Source: Sesamia nonagrioides (lineage: Eukaryota > Arthropoda > Insecta > Lepidoptera > Noctuidae). From it: DNA of 64,000 nt. Positions 44,700 through 53,601 of the stretch are shown here, piece after piece (within the stretch, counting starts at the first letter, position 1; every line of letters starts with the position of its first letter). Made by a program: the position numbers and the translations under genes. The notes below the pieces were generated by a model. The model did no database searches, was not told the origin of the DNA, and saw nothing but the letters and a program-made list of their open reading frames with translations. The stretch covers positions 4,278,001-4,342,000 of the forward strand of contig JADWQK010001407.1 of the NCBI GenBank assembly GCA_017933935.1. Reading direction: 5' to 3'.

Positions 44700-46418
44700 A
44701 CTTTATTATGACGTGAGTGAAAGTAGGGATAATTTAATAAAAACACAAGTATACATTCAGCATTTTATGGAATTCACTCTTGAAGTATTCTTTTACAATG
44801 TCATGTTAAATAAAACATTATTTCATTTGAATGTATCAATTTATAGCTGCCCTGCATAGCTGGCTTTCGATGTCTGCTTAAGCGTTCAGAAGGTATTTCT
44901 CTTAATAAAGAATATTTAGAGATATTTAATTTATGATTATAGTAGAATTTAAAAAATAATGTAAGATAGTGTCTTTTTTACGAATGCAATTCGCTCACTA
45001 GATATTATATCATACAAAATTATAATTAATTATACTCCATCCACGTTAGCTTTAGACAACAGAGGTTCATAGAAGCAGAGATGCACAAATTTAATTTTCG
45101 AGATGATTTTTTTTTTACAAATAATCAATATTTTTAATATGAAATTTTAGCAACTCGAAAGATAATCTTAATAACCATAACAAAATAAATACAAAACAGT
45201 AGCACATAACAACTGCATAAGGAAAATCGGCAAAAATAAGTAGGGTTGCTACCCTAGGTACTTATTTTTGCATTCACTTCTCAATATGTACTTGTTTATG
45301 CTTAAACAAGTACATATTGAGAAGTGAATGTCAAACAAACAGCTGTGTTTGATTGTACGTTATTGCTATTGCTTCTCAATAGTGGTTGTAATGGCCTCCT
45401 CCTAAATACATAGCTACGTATTTAAAAAGTCGTCTACATATTATAAAACCAAGCAAAATTTCAGATTTGGTACACTTACAGTAACATGTAAAGCATTCCA
45501 AGTAGGCACTGACCATCCCTGATTATTTTAAGTTTTTTTTAACACCCTTGCTCGTAAAGCTGACGTAATCCCACCGGTTTTAAATATGTAAAGCGGGCCA
45601 TAACAAACGCGTGTGTTATCAAAGCAAATAGTTAAGTTATAGTCCATACAAATTCCATAACAGCATTATTTGTCATTTCAAATAATTATGGAACTGATCG
45701 CCGCCACGTGGCTCTAGCCAGTGAGCAGCGCGCTGTTCCATATTTGAAATGGCAAATAATAATACTAATGGCGGGAAAGCAACAGTGTGCATTCACAGAT
45801 TGAGTTTATTTAAAATAACTGATGTCTTATTTGAAATAAACAAATTTGTATTTGTTTGTATTTAAATGAGTATTTGTAAAAAAAAAAACAGTTTATTCGG
45901 TAATTTAAAAACTTGACTGCATGCTCTAGCATCTTTGCCAACATTTTCACGCAGCTACGGCAGAAAATAAACCTCGCGCCATTTTTCTCAAATTTTCTTT
46001 TCTTTGTACTTGTATTCTGAATATCTTTTTTTCTGTTTCCTCGCAAGTGTGTTAAAAAATGTCGTACGATATACGTGCGTATTGGTTATAACATCATTAC
46101 GCACTAATATCGTAATGTACTATTACATAAACACTAGCTCTTAAAATAATTTAATTGCTTACAAAAAGTGTCATAAATTCACAAGGTAGTTTAAATGAGT
46201 TGATTTAAGAATAACAGTTGGTGATTAAGTTGATTATATTAAATTCAGCAATCTTAACTGTAATAAAGCATATTATACACATATTGTACTTTTATTCAAA
46301 CTGTACTTCAAAAACAACCTTTTTTTAACTTCTTTACAATTTTATCGCGAATGGAGTATAGTTTCACTTAATCTACACCCACGATTAAAATCTGATTTAA
46401 AACATGTTTAAAACATTA
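44700..46418. other. Intergenic stretch with short inverted repeats
   Basis: No gene is seen. A long hairpin lies at 45271-45330 (listed separately). At 45655-45760 'attatttgtcatttcaaata' pairs imperfectly with 'tatttgaaatggcaaataat', an older foldback repeat. Confidence 0.4.
45271..45330. repeat. Perfect 28-bp hairpin
   Basis: The arms 45271-45298 and 45303-45330 are exact reverse complements ('cattcacttctcaatatgta' begins the left arm) around a 4-base loop (tgct). Perfect pairing over 28 bases implies a recent origin or selection. Confidence 0.8.
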
Positions 46419-46545
46419 AGGTCCGTATTACAGAACTTCACTCGAAACTCAAGCTTTACTTAAGTCTCGCTTGAAGCCTTTTGATTGGCTGAAACTAGTT
46501 TTAAGTAATGCTTGAGTCTTGAGTAACGTTCTGTAATACGGACCT
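46419..46545. mobile_element. MITE, 'ggtccgtatta' family, copy 2
   Basis: Terminal inverted repeats 'aggtccgtattacagaac' and 'gttctgtaatacggacct' are perfect, with TA on both outer sides (46417-46418 and 46546-46547), as expected for a Tc1/mariner-type target. At 127 bases it has no coding capacity. It matches copy 1 at 31899. Confidence 0.75.
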
Positions 46546-46808
46546 TAGAAGCTATAAAGTCAACAAAATGTCATGATACCCTTTTTGTTTTTTGGTCAGG
46601 ATGGGAAATCATCAAATGATCTTTCTCGCTCTGGGCGGATCGGAAGGGCGTGTCAGGCAGACATTTACTGACTAAACTACCTTCCTAACCTAACCTAACT
46701 TCCTGTGGCCAAGGCCACGGTTTCTTTTTTAACCAACCCGCAACCCTGGCCCAGGAGGCATCGATCTTCGTGGACCCCGTCACGATGTACTGACACAACA
46801 CGCCGTCG

Positions 46809-48160
46809 CACTAGTTCTGGCTGGGTTACTTCCACTCGACCTTCGTGTACGGGAAGTGGCCGCACTCCACGGAGCCAAGAGGGGAGAGCCGCAGTTGGCA
46901 CTGGGAGGCCGGGAGGTGGAACGGATGGCCCCAGCGCTGGAAGCCCCGCACCCTGCGGAGCAGATGTGCCTGAAGTTTGAAAGCCTGGTAGACGAGGAAC
47001 AATATCACAACCATAGCGACCTTGCCGTGCGTATCTTCACAGACGGCAGCAAGATTGAGGGCAAAGTCGGAGCCGCGCTATCTTTCTGGATTGGCGCCGC
47101 CGAAATTAAAGCCCTCAAGCTTGCCTTGCCGTCCTATTGCACCGTCTACCAGGCTGAACTCCTGGCCCTGCAGAGAGCGGCAGGAGAGGCGCTGAAGCAC
47201 TCTGAAACAACGTTCGGCATCTTCAGCGACTCAATGGCGGCTCTTCAGTCGGTGATCAATATAAGTTCCCTCCACCCCTTGGCCGTGGAAACAAGAGACA
47301 CCTTACGTCGCTGTAAGCTCCAGAACAAGAGTGTCTCCTTGTTCTGGATCAAGGCACACGTGGGATTGGAGGGAAACGAGAGAGCTGACCAACTCGCGAA
47401 GGAAGCCGCTCTGAGGTTGAAGAAGAGGCCAGACTACGATCTCTGTCCTGTATCATTTGTCAAGCGAAGAATCCGATCGGAGACGCTTGACGAATGGAAC
47501 AGGAGATATAGGTCAGGTGACACCGCTTCGGGCACAAAGCTTTTCTTCCCTGACGCAGTTGAGGCGTACAGCGTGGTACGCAAGATGACTCCCACGAGCT
47601 TAACCACACAAATTCTGACTGGGCACGGTGGGTTCTCGGCATACCTGAAACGTTTCGGGTGTAAAGAGAACTCATCGTGCGCCTGTGACACTGACGTGGA
47701 GGAGACCGTCTTGCACATACTGCTGGAGTGCCCGATCACCGCCAAAATGCGGTACGAGATAGAACACACACTCGGCACATCATTAAGCTCCCAAAACCTG
47801 CCTTGTCTTATGAAGGGAAAGAAAAGAGAAACATTTTTAAACTATTGTTCTAGGATAGCAAAAATTGTAATTGATAGAAATAAGTAAGCGTAAGAAAATT
47901 ATGATACTAAATATATAGTAAATATATAGCTAAGTACCATAGTTATTAATATAGTATTAAAATAAAAATAGGTTAAAGAATTGTTAGATAGAGAATTAGA
48001 AGTAGATTTAGATTTCCATAAATAATATAAGGACCATATTGTTGTATTGTCACATAGTTATAAGCATTATACTATAATGTAAAGAGAGAAAAGCAAGAAA
48101 ATCAAGGGCTCTGACAATGTCAGAGGACACACAGGCGAATTATAATAAAAAAAAAAAAAC
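46809..48160 (+). mobile_element. LINE fragment with RNase H, nested, with target duplication
   Basis: It ends in poly(A) at 48149-48160 after a 270-base AT-rich 3' UTR. 'acacgccgtcg' lies before its start (about 46798-46808) and after the poly(A) (48160-48170), a target duplication within the GTCGAC-rich repeat of the older R1-like element. The 5' part of the LINE, including the RT, is missing. Confidence 0.75.
46856..47887 (+). CDS. LINE ORF2 C-terminal part: RNase H and Cys-His tail
   Basis: RNase H removes RNA from the RNA-DNA hybrid made during retrotransposition. The 343-codon frame has the RNase H1 motifs in order: VRIFTDGSKIEG (first Asp, about 60), YQAELLALQRA (Glu, about 100), IFSDSMAALQS (Asp, about 123) and WIKAHVGLEGNERADQLAK (last Asp, about 178). 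A C-terminal region with TQILTGHGGFSAYL, CACDTDVEETVLHILLECP follows, as in R1, LOA and I-group LINEs. The first 30 codons are read from the junction region. The frame is intact to its stop but lacks RT and endonuclease. It is expected to be silent as a mobile element. Confidence 0.8.
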   Translation: MAALHGAKRGEPQLALGGREVERMAPALEAPHPAEQMCLKFESLVDEEQYHNHSDLAVRIFTDGSKIEGKVGAALSFWIGAAEIKALKLALPSYCTVYQAELLALQRAAGEALKHSETTFGIFSDSMAALQSVINISSLHPLAVETRDTLRRCKLQNKSVSLFWIKAHVGLEGNERADQLAKEAALRLKKRPDYDLCPVSFVKRRIRSETLDEWNRRYRSGDTASGTKLFFPDAVEAYSVVRKMTPTSLTTQILTGHGGFSAYLKRFGCKENSSCACDTDVEETVLHILLECPITAKMRYEIEHTLGTSLSSQNLPCLMKGKKRETFLNYCSRIAKIVIDRNK

Positions 48161-48258
48161 ACGCCGTCGACACGGGACAACGCGCCGTCGACTCGGGACA
48201 ACGCGCCGTCGACCCGGGACAACGCGCTGTCGAACCGGGACAATGCGCCGTCGACCCG
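48161..48258 (-). repeat. Minisatellite, about 5 x 20 bp, GTCGAC core
   Basis: The unit 'gcgccgtcgacccgggacaa' is repeated about five times with a few changes (cacggg, tcggg, cgaaccggg). Each unit centres on the palindrome GTCGAC and most carry CCCGGG. It belongs to the R1-like element, since the outer target duplication lies beyond it. GC content is far above the surroundings. Confidence 0.75.
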
Positions 48259-48529
48259 GGATGTCATGATACTCTTCCATAACATTTTAATAATCTAATG
48301 GCTGACTTCTAATGTTTTAAAAAAAGTTTGAAATCAGATATAGAAACCATGATTTCATACAAAAAGTTCTAATAAAATGACACGTAGGAACAATTATACT
48401 TGTAGCTACGATAACAACTCAGTTAACGATATCATTACTATCTACATTCACTACTTACAAACAAATATTTAATATTGTCCTTCTATACTCACTTGAGACT
48501 TGGTAGCATGGCAATGATCCCCATATAGG

Positions 48530-49003
48530 CATGGGCGTACCGAGGGAGCAGCTGCCCCCCGAAATCTAGCAGAACATGTATGAACTCCCCACATTACTAA
48601 ATAAAGTATAAATGAGGACTTATCTCTAATTTTTAAACCACGCAGTAGACACTGACACAATGTACGGTGTTAATGCCAAAAAACCGTCCCCCTAATCGGC
48701 GAACACATTTTTGTCAAATGATTGCGACTAGTTGACTAGTTGGGATCGTTTGGACCGAACAGACCAATGGGCGGTCCGAACGATCCCAACTGATGCCAAC
48801 TAGTCGCAATCATTTGACAAAAATGCGCCGATTAGGGGGCGTGTCAGACTATAGCGCAGAAAGAATATATATTCAAAAAAATTTACTTGCCCCTCACCCT
48901 AGGCCGAACTTGCCCACCCCTAGGCCTGACTTGCACCCCCAAGACCCCCCCAAGAAGCCCCCCCAGCTTCTGGTCCCTAGACCAAAAGCTGGGTACGCCC
49001 ATG
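48530..49003. mobile_element. hAT-type MITE with 8-bp target duplication
   Basis: Ends 'catgggcgtacc' and 'ggtacgcccatg' are inverted, and 'catatagg' occurs on both sides (48522-48529 and 49004-49011). An 8-bp duplication with short inverted ends is the hAT pattern. The right half is C-rich ('ccaagacccccccaagaagc'). There is no transposase. A younger palindromic element lies inside (48688-48839). Confidence 0.8.
48688..48839. mobile_element. 152-bp palindromic element inside the hAT MITE
   Basis: The left arm from 'ccccctaatcggcg' to 'gggatcgtttggaccg' pairs with the right arm 'cggtccgaacgatccc' to 'cgccgattaggggg' with few mismatches and a short centre (about 48760-48772). It would fold into one long hairpin. 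It has no coding capacity. Confidence 0.75.
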
Positions 49004-49011
49004 CATATAGG

Positions 49012-49979
49012 TAAATATGTGACCTATAAAATTAGCAGAATACAAACACTCCACAAAATAATTGATTGCATACAATCATTCAAACAAACATTAGCGTGTT
49101 TAAAAACTAAGACTTAGAATAAACAATAAAACTTCATGAATGTAAGTCATTTCGTGATAACGAGATATGCCGAATTCCACTATCTGTCTTCGATAATATT
49201 ATAAAGGGAATTTTATGGGAAGTATAGAACAATAAAAAGGACATGTTTGTTTGATGTTTGTTTTGTGTTTTTGTTGTTTTTGTTTGATATACTATTAAAA
49301 CCACATTTTGACTTCAGCTGTCCTTTTAAATCAACTGATGGAAGTTCTTCGTTCAAAATCACCCTGTATTAATTACACAGTAAAAAATCATGCAATAATA
49401 CTAGGGAATTTTACACTTCCACCTTTGGTTTGTTGTCTTATTATTGATGATCATTCTTCTGCCTGTATTCTATTTTTAGTCTGCTCTTGTCCAAGTTTGC
49501 CTGAACTTATTTTTGAGGTCGCATGTCTTTTTCTTCCATTCTTCTCCAAAACTAGCTTATTATTAGACAGCTGTTAATAACATAAGCCGATTGATACCAC
49601 AAATATTTAGTCGGCATAACACAGCCAGTCCTACATTGAGTCTTTGAGTTCTTCACTCACTTAAACCATACATCACCATAATAACCACGAAATATACATA
49701 ATGTCATATATAATAAATATTAACCGTAAATTGGCCTTTTTCAAGGCGCCTGGTAATTTAAACAGCCATTCAAAATAAATTATGTCATGGTTATTTTCAG
49801 CGATTTTTTTGGACCTTATTACAATGGCATAAGTCGCATAACGGTCTTTAACTGTTTTGAACCTTATTCACAGTTGTCTTATATTACTGTTGATATTGTT
49901 CTAGCAATGCTTTGCAATTACAAGTTGTCATTTAGAATGATTATACAATATTTAAAGAACTTCGATCTTCAAGAACATT
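49012..49979. other. Intergenic stretch, two unexplained frames
   Basis: Plus-strand frames at 49308-49577 (89 codons) and 49787-50017 (76 codons, GPYYNGISRITVFNCFEPYS) match no domain I know. The second runs into a MITE copy starting about 49980, so it is unlikely to be a whole gene. No promoter or splice pattern supports either. Confidence 0.35.
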
Positions 49980-50294
49980 CAGAATTCCAACTTCCCCAAA
50001 ATTTGGTATTTTTTTAATAAATAACAACACCATTTTTGGCTCTATTATTATGAGCGAATAGCGATACTAACGTGTGCCCCCTTTCGACCGCGCATGTATT
50101 GCCTACCGCACATATAAAAAAAATATTATTTCGCAAAAGGAGGTAAATTACCTAACACTACCTCCTTTTGCGAAATAATATTTTTGGGAGGTTTTTTTTT
50201 AAGTTTTTTTCGGCTTTGTAGGCATTAGTAGAATCAGTTATCGATACCTAACAATACGTTCCCGGATCGGACGGGATTTTCTTTACATATTGTA
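49980..50294. mobile_element. 28-bp-TIR MITE family M, truncated copy
   Basis: The right end 'ggattttctttacatattgt' matches the family terminus, and the interior 'agttatcgatacctaacaat' matches too. The left terminus is missing. It contains an extra local hairpin, 'tatttcgcaaaaggaggta' with 'tacctccttttgcgaaata' (about 50128-50183). Confidence 0.65.
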
Positions 50295-50310
50295 TAACCA
50301 TTTTGAATTG

Positions 50311-51127
50311 ACAATGGTCCCGATTTTCTTATTCACAAACTAAACTAAACTTAAGTGCATCTTCTTCTTTCTATTTCATTATGAAAAGGATAGAAGATAA
50401 CATATTAGTTTAGTCCTGTCAAATTAAGATACTCCATAGACATTTTTTTTTTGTTCAATTCTTTCCGTTCTTCTGAACGGAAAAGGCAAAGGCATAGTAC
50501 GCCATACAGCCTAGTCTTCAGTAAATATATTCTTGAGTAAACTTCTATCCTAACTTATCCTAACTAATCTAACTCCTTTCGTTTCCCGCGTTTGGACGAT
50601 AAGGGGCGGTTTAGCGTAAAGACATGATGCGGCCACTATGCTACAATATTTCACTGTTCTTTTTGAATTATTCACTGAATGCACTTTTTACTACATAAAT
50701 CACGCGTTTTTATTTAGTAAACGACACTATAAATAATTTTAAAAGTCCAATGAAAAATGAGCGTGACCCTCATCTTGACATTCCCGCCAAAACCCCCTCC
50801 ATAGACAGTTTAGATGCGGTTCAAAAAAGGCAACTAACATAGGTACAGACGGCAGCACATTAAGCTACTACAATCTATCAGAATTCTTTATTAGATTTTC
50901 AACTTTATCTCTAAAGCATTAAGGCTCAAGGTAGATTGGGAATATCTGACAGTTTGGGGTAGCTTGACCTGCTGTCGTCTGTACGTCAATCTACATCAGA
51001 TGCGGACTAATTTGACAGGACTAAACTAATATTTATCTTCTGTCCTTTTCTTAATGAAATGGTAAAAGATGCACTGGACTTAAATTAAGTTTAATATGTG
51101 AACAAGGGAATCGGGGCTATTTTGTCG
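50311..51127. mobile_element. TIR element split by a MITE
   Basis: The inverted ends ('cccgattttcttattcacaa' and, on the right, 'gtgaacaagggaatcgggg') and the subterminal block 'ctttctatttcattatgaaa' resemble those of the element at 29964-31200. The interior has been invaded by the MITE at 50845-50987. Coding capacity is absent. Confidence 0.5.
50845..50987. mobile_element. MITE, 'gacctgctgtcg' family
   Basis: Left end 'acagacggcagcacattaag' and right end 'agcttgacctgctgtcgtct' are inverted, with the family core 'tttatctctaaagcattaag' inside. It matches 58258-58546. Confidence 0.75.
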
Positions 51128-51139
51128 CCGTTTTTGATC

Positions 51140-51571
51140 TACAATATGTAAAGAAAACCCTGTCCGATCCGTGAAGGTATTGTTAGGTATCGATAACTGA
51201 TTCTACTAATGTTTACAAAGCCGGGCTAAACTTAAAAAAAAAATCCCTTTAAAAAATAAATATTATTTCGCAAAAAGAGGTAACTTAATACATATGCGGT
51301 AAGCAACCCTACCACGGGGGGCGGGGGGCAGGGCACGCGGCACGTGGTCGCGTCGCTATTCGCTCATAATAATACCGGTGTTGTCACTTTTTTTAAAAAT
51401 TACCAAATTTCGGAGAAATTGGAATTAATTCCCGGGAAAAAAAGATTATTTCAAAATTCATTAGTATTGTTACTATGATGATTATGTAAAATTTTATATT
51501 ATATTTGGTCAAGTGTTTACCTAACCTTTATTATCCTTATGGGTCGGACAGGGTTTTCTTTACATATTGTA
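51140..51571. mobile_element. 28-bp-TIR MITE family M, complete copy
   Basis: The terminal inverted repeats at 51140-51167 and 51544-51571 match perfectly over 28 bases ('tacaatatgtaaagaaaacc' begins the left one). The element is 432 bases long and can be read with TA as its target. The middle holds a GC-rich block ('cggggggcagggcacgcggc'). There is no coding capacity. Confidence 0.8.
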
Positions 51572-51602
51572 TAGATCGATTATACAACGTTATTTTTTCT
51601 TT

Positions 51603-51905
51603 ATACCAAACCTGAATATAGTTTGTTCAGAATAAGCAACTGAATGGATTCCAATCATTTTTATACCATGTCATATTTTTTCCTAAATACATTTTAGAAT
51701 CCATTTCAATCCGCTCCAGGCGTGGATGCGTCCATATTTTTATTAGACAACCAGACCTGAATATATTTTATTCAGAATAAGCAACTAAATCGATTCCAAT
51801 CATTTTTACACCGTGTCATATTTTTTCCCAAATACATTTTAGAATCCATTTCAATCCGCTGCAGGCGCGGGCGGGCGAACGGTGCGACCATATTTTTGAT
51901 GAGAC
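51603..51905. repeat. Tandem direct duplication, about 147 bp
   Basis: 'aacctgaatatagtttgttc' to 'ccatatttttattagacaac' is followed at once by a second version ('gacctgaatatattttattc' to 'ccatatttttgatgagacaa'). The second copy has extra GC-rich bases ('gcgcgggcgggcgaacggtg'). An inverted relative lies at about 62745-62850. Confidence 0.7.
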
Positions 51906-52078
51906 AACCAGATAAGATTCATAACAAGCTCATAACTTTATGATTTTTCATGATATCTTTTTGAAATTTTGTACATAGATTCTTTACTTAAAAATACTGG
52001 ACTCGTGTTTCGGGTATCGCACAAAAAATTACGTTGTATAATATGTTTCTTCAATATGTCATGTCTTATAGTTTCATC

Positions 52079-53023
52079 TACAATATGTAAAGAAAACCCT
52101 GTCCGTCCCATAAGGATAATAAAGGTTAGGTAAACACATGACCAAATATAATATAAAATTTTACGTAATCATCATAGTAACAATACTAATGAATTTTAAA
52201 ATAATCTTTTTTTCCCGCGATTAATTCCAACTTCCCCGAAATTTGGTAATTTTTAAAAAAGTGACAACACCATTTTGACGGTACGCTTACGCGATTCGAC
52301 CACGCGTCGCGTGCCCTGCCCCCCGTCGCCCGCGGAACGGTGTCCTATCGCACGTGTATTAAGTTACCTGTTTTTGCAAAATAATATTTAATTTTTTAGG
52401 GGGATTGTTTTTAAACTTTATCAAAATCAAAGCATTTATTTCAAATAAACCAGTTACAGGCACTTTTGAATTGTCAGAAGGTCGGTCAGTCAATAAGATG
52501 AAGCTTTTTCCTTTCTTTTTTTTACCCATTCCAAAGAGTAGGTACCTAATGGAGAAGAACGGGCAAGAAACTCCATGGACACTCTTTTAAATTTTCAAGC
52601 TATTGTTACAAATATTTGATTACATCATTCATGTTGAAATCAACCGTGTGAGAACGATGCAGAAATAAATTGTACGCCGAGAGCGTCCATTATGAAAACA
52701 CAACAAAAATCAATTCAGAAATTAAAATACGCCGTGGCAGCTAAGAGATGACCAGTCCCTCCGACGGCGTCCGTTCACGAACATGACGAATGGATCAGCA
52801 TCATTCAGCTCAACCATATTCAAAGGAACCTAATGACCCAACACACACGCCACCATCAGCGAGCCATTTGAGTGAGCATGACATAGGTACTCTAAACAGC
52901 CAGAGCACTATCAAGTCAATAAAAAAGACCCAGTTAGTCCAGCTTTGTCAGCATTATTATAATCAGTTATCGATTCCTAACAACACCTTCACGGATCGGA
53001 CAGGGTTTTCTTTACATATTGTA
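52079..53023. mobile_element. 28-bp-TIR MITE family M, inverted copy split by a LINE
   Basis: It starts 'tacaatatgtaaagaaaacc' at 52079 and ends 'gttttctttacatattgta' at 53023. Removing the LINE fragment at 52412-52938 leaves about 418 bases, close to the complete copy's 432. It is inverted relative to that copy, so the two form a large foldback around 51572-52078. Confidence 0.8.
52412..52938 (-). mobile_element. Third copy of the (TTTTGAT)n-tailed LINE, 3' UTR only
   Basis: In reverse it matches 11800-12348: 'atcaaaatcaaagcatttat', 'ccagttacaggcacttttga', 'gaacgatgcagaaataaatt' and 'ccgttcacgaacatgacgaa'. It sits inside the inverted MITE copy (52079-53023), so it inserted after it. Confidence 0.85.
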
Positions 53024-53601
53024 TAATAGATCATTATGTAATAAACATATAAAGTTATCTCTTTTAACCATTGAGCACATGCATGCATTTGCCATCAGTC
53101 ACTAACTATTGAGCAGGAATATTGCACATTTTTCTACATAAAACTTAGCTTCCGCAAAACGACTAAACGTACCATTTAGCATATTGCATACATTAATTTA
53201 TATTTATTTACCTTAACACATTATAAACCTTTGATATATCTTAATAGTATCACTTTTAAACTAGTCGTAACAGGCACTAAACGATACATCTCGAACTATT
53301 GAGTTGTATGCGCTCCATAATATCAGTTATAAATATAATTTATGCTTACTGCAATGTGGCTTTACATTTATCAAGTCTATGCGGACGTGCCGTTTCAAAC
53401 GAGCATTTTTACTAATACATTAGAGTTCCCCAAGGTGTTAAGACGAAGTTAGGTAGGTGAGCCAGTTGAGTCGAACCTTTATTAGGGCACCTGGAACCTG
53501 CAAGTATACTAATTGGACCTTGAAGAAGTCCTGCCAAACCTGTATCATCTGCAGAGGGGCAAGCACGCGGCGAACATCGCGAGCAAACAGAAAAGCCACC
53601 G
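53024..53601. other. Region 3' of the glycerol kinase-like gene
   Basis: No further gene is recognised. The minus-strand AATAAA at 53478-53483 lies about 120 bases beyond the stop of the gene. Confidence 0.5.
53478..53483 (-). terminator. Poly(A) signal of the glycerol kinase-like gene
   Basis: TTTATT on the plus strand gives AATAAA on the minus strand, 119 bases after the stop codon at 53602-53604. Confidence 0.5.

Larger units (their letters stand above)
46580..48258 (-). mobile_element. R1-group LINE 3' part, split by a second LINE
   Basis: The left end holds the family UTR in reverse ('gaagggcgtgtcaggcag', 'gaccccgtcacgatg'); the right end holds a GTCGAC-rich minisatellite. Both sides are flanked by 'atgtcatgatac' (46568-46579 and 48259-48270), a 12-bp target duplication that defines the whole 1.7-kb block as one original insertion. 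A plus-strand LINE (46809-48160) later landed inside it. Confidence 0.7.

Noticed and set aside
46856..46960. First 30 codons of the RNase H frame as a real protein start
   Set aside because: The LINE is 5'-truncated by its insertion; the ATG is internal and only the later RNase H region is family sequence that I can recognise.
49787..50017. 76-codon frame as a host gene
   Set aside because: It runs into a MITE copy at its 3' end, has no domain, and shows no splice or promoter support.
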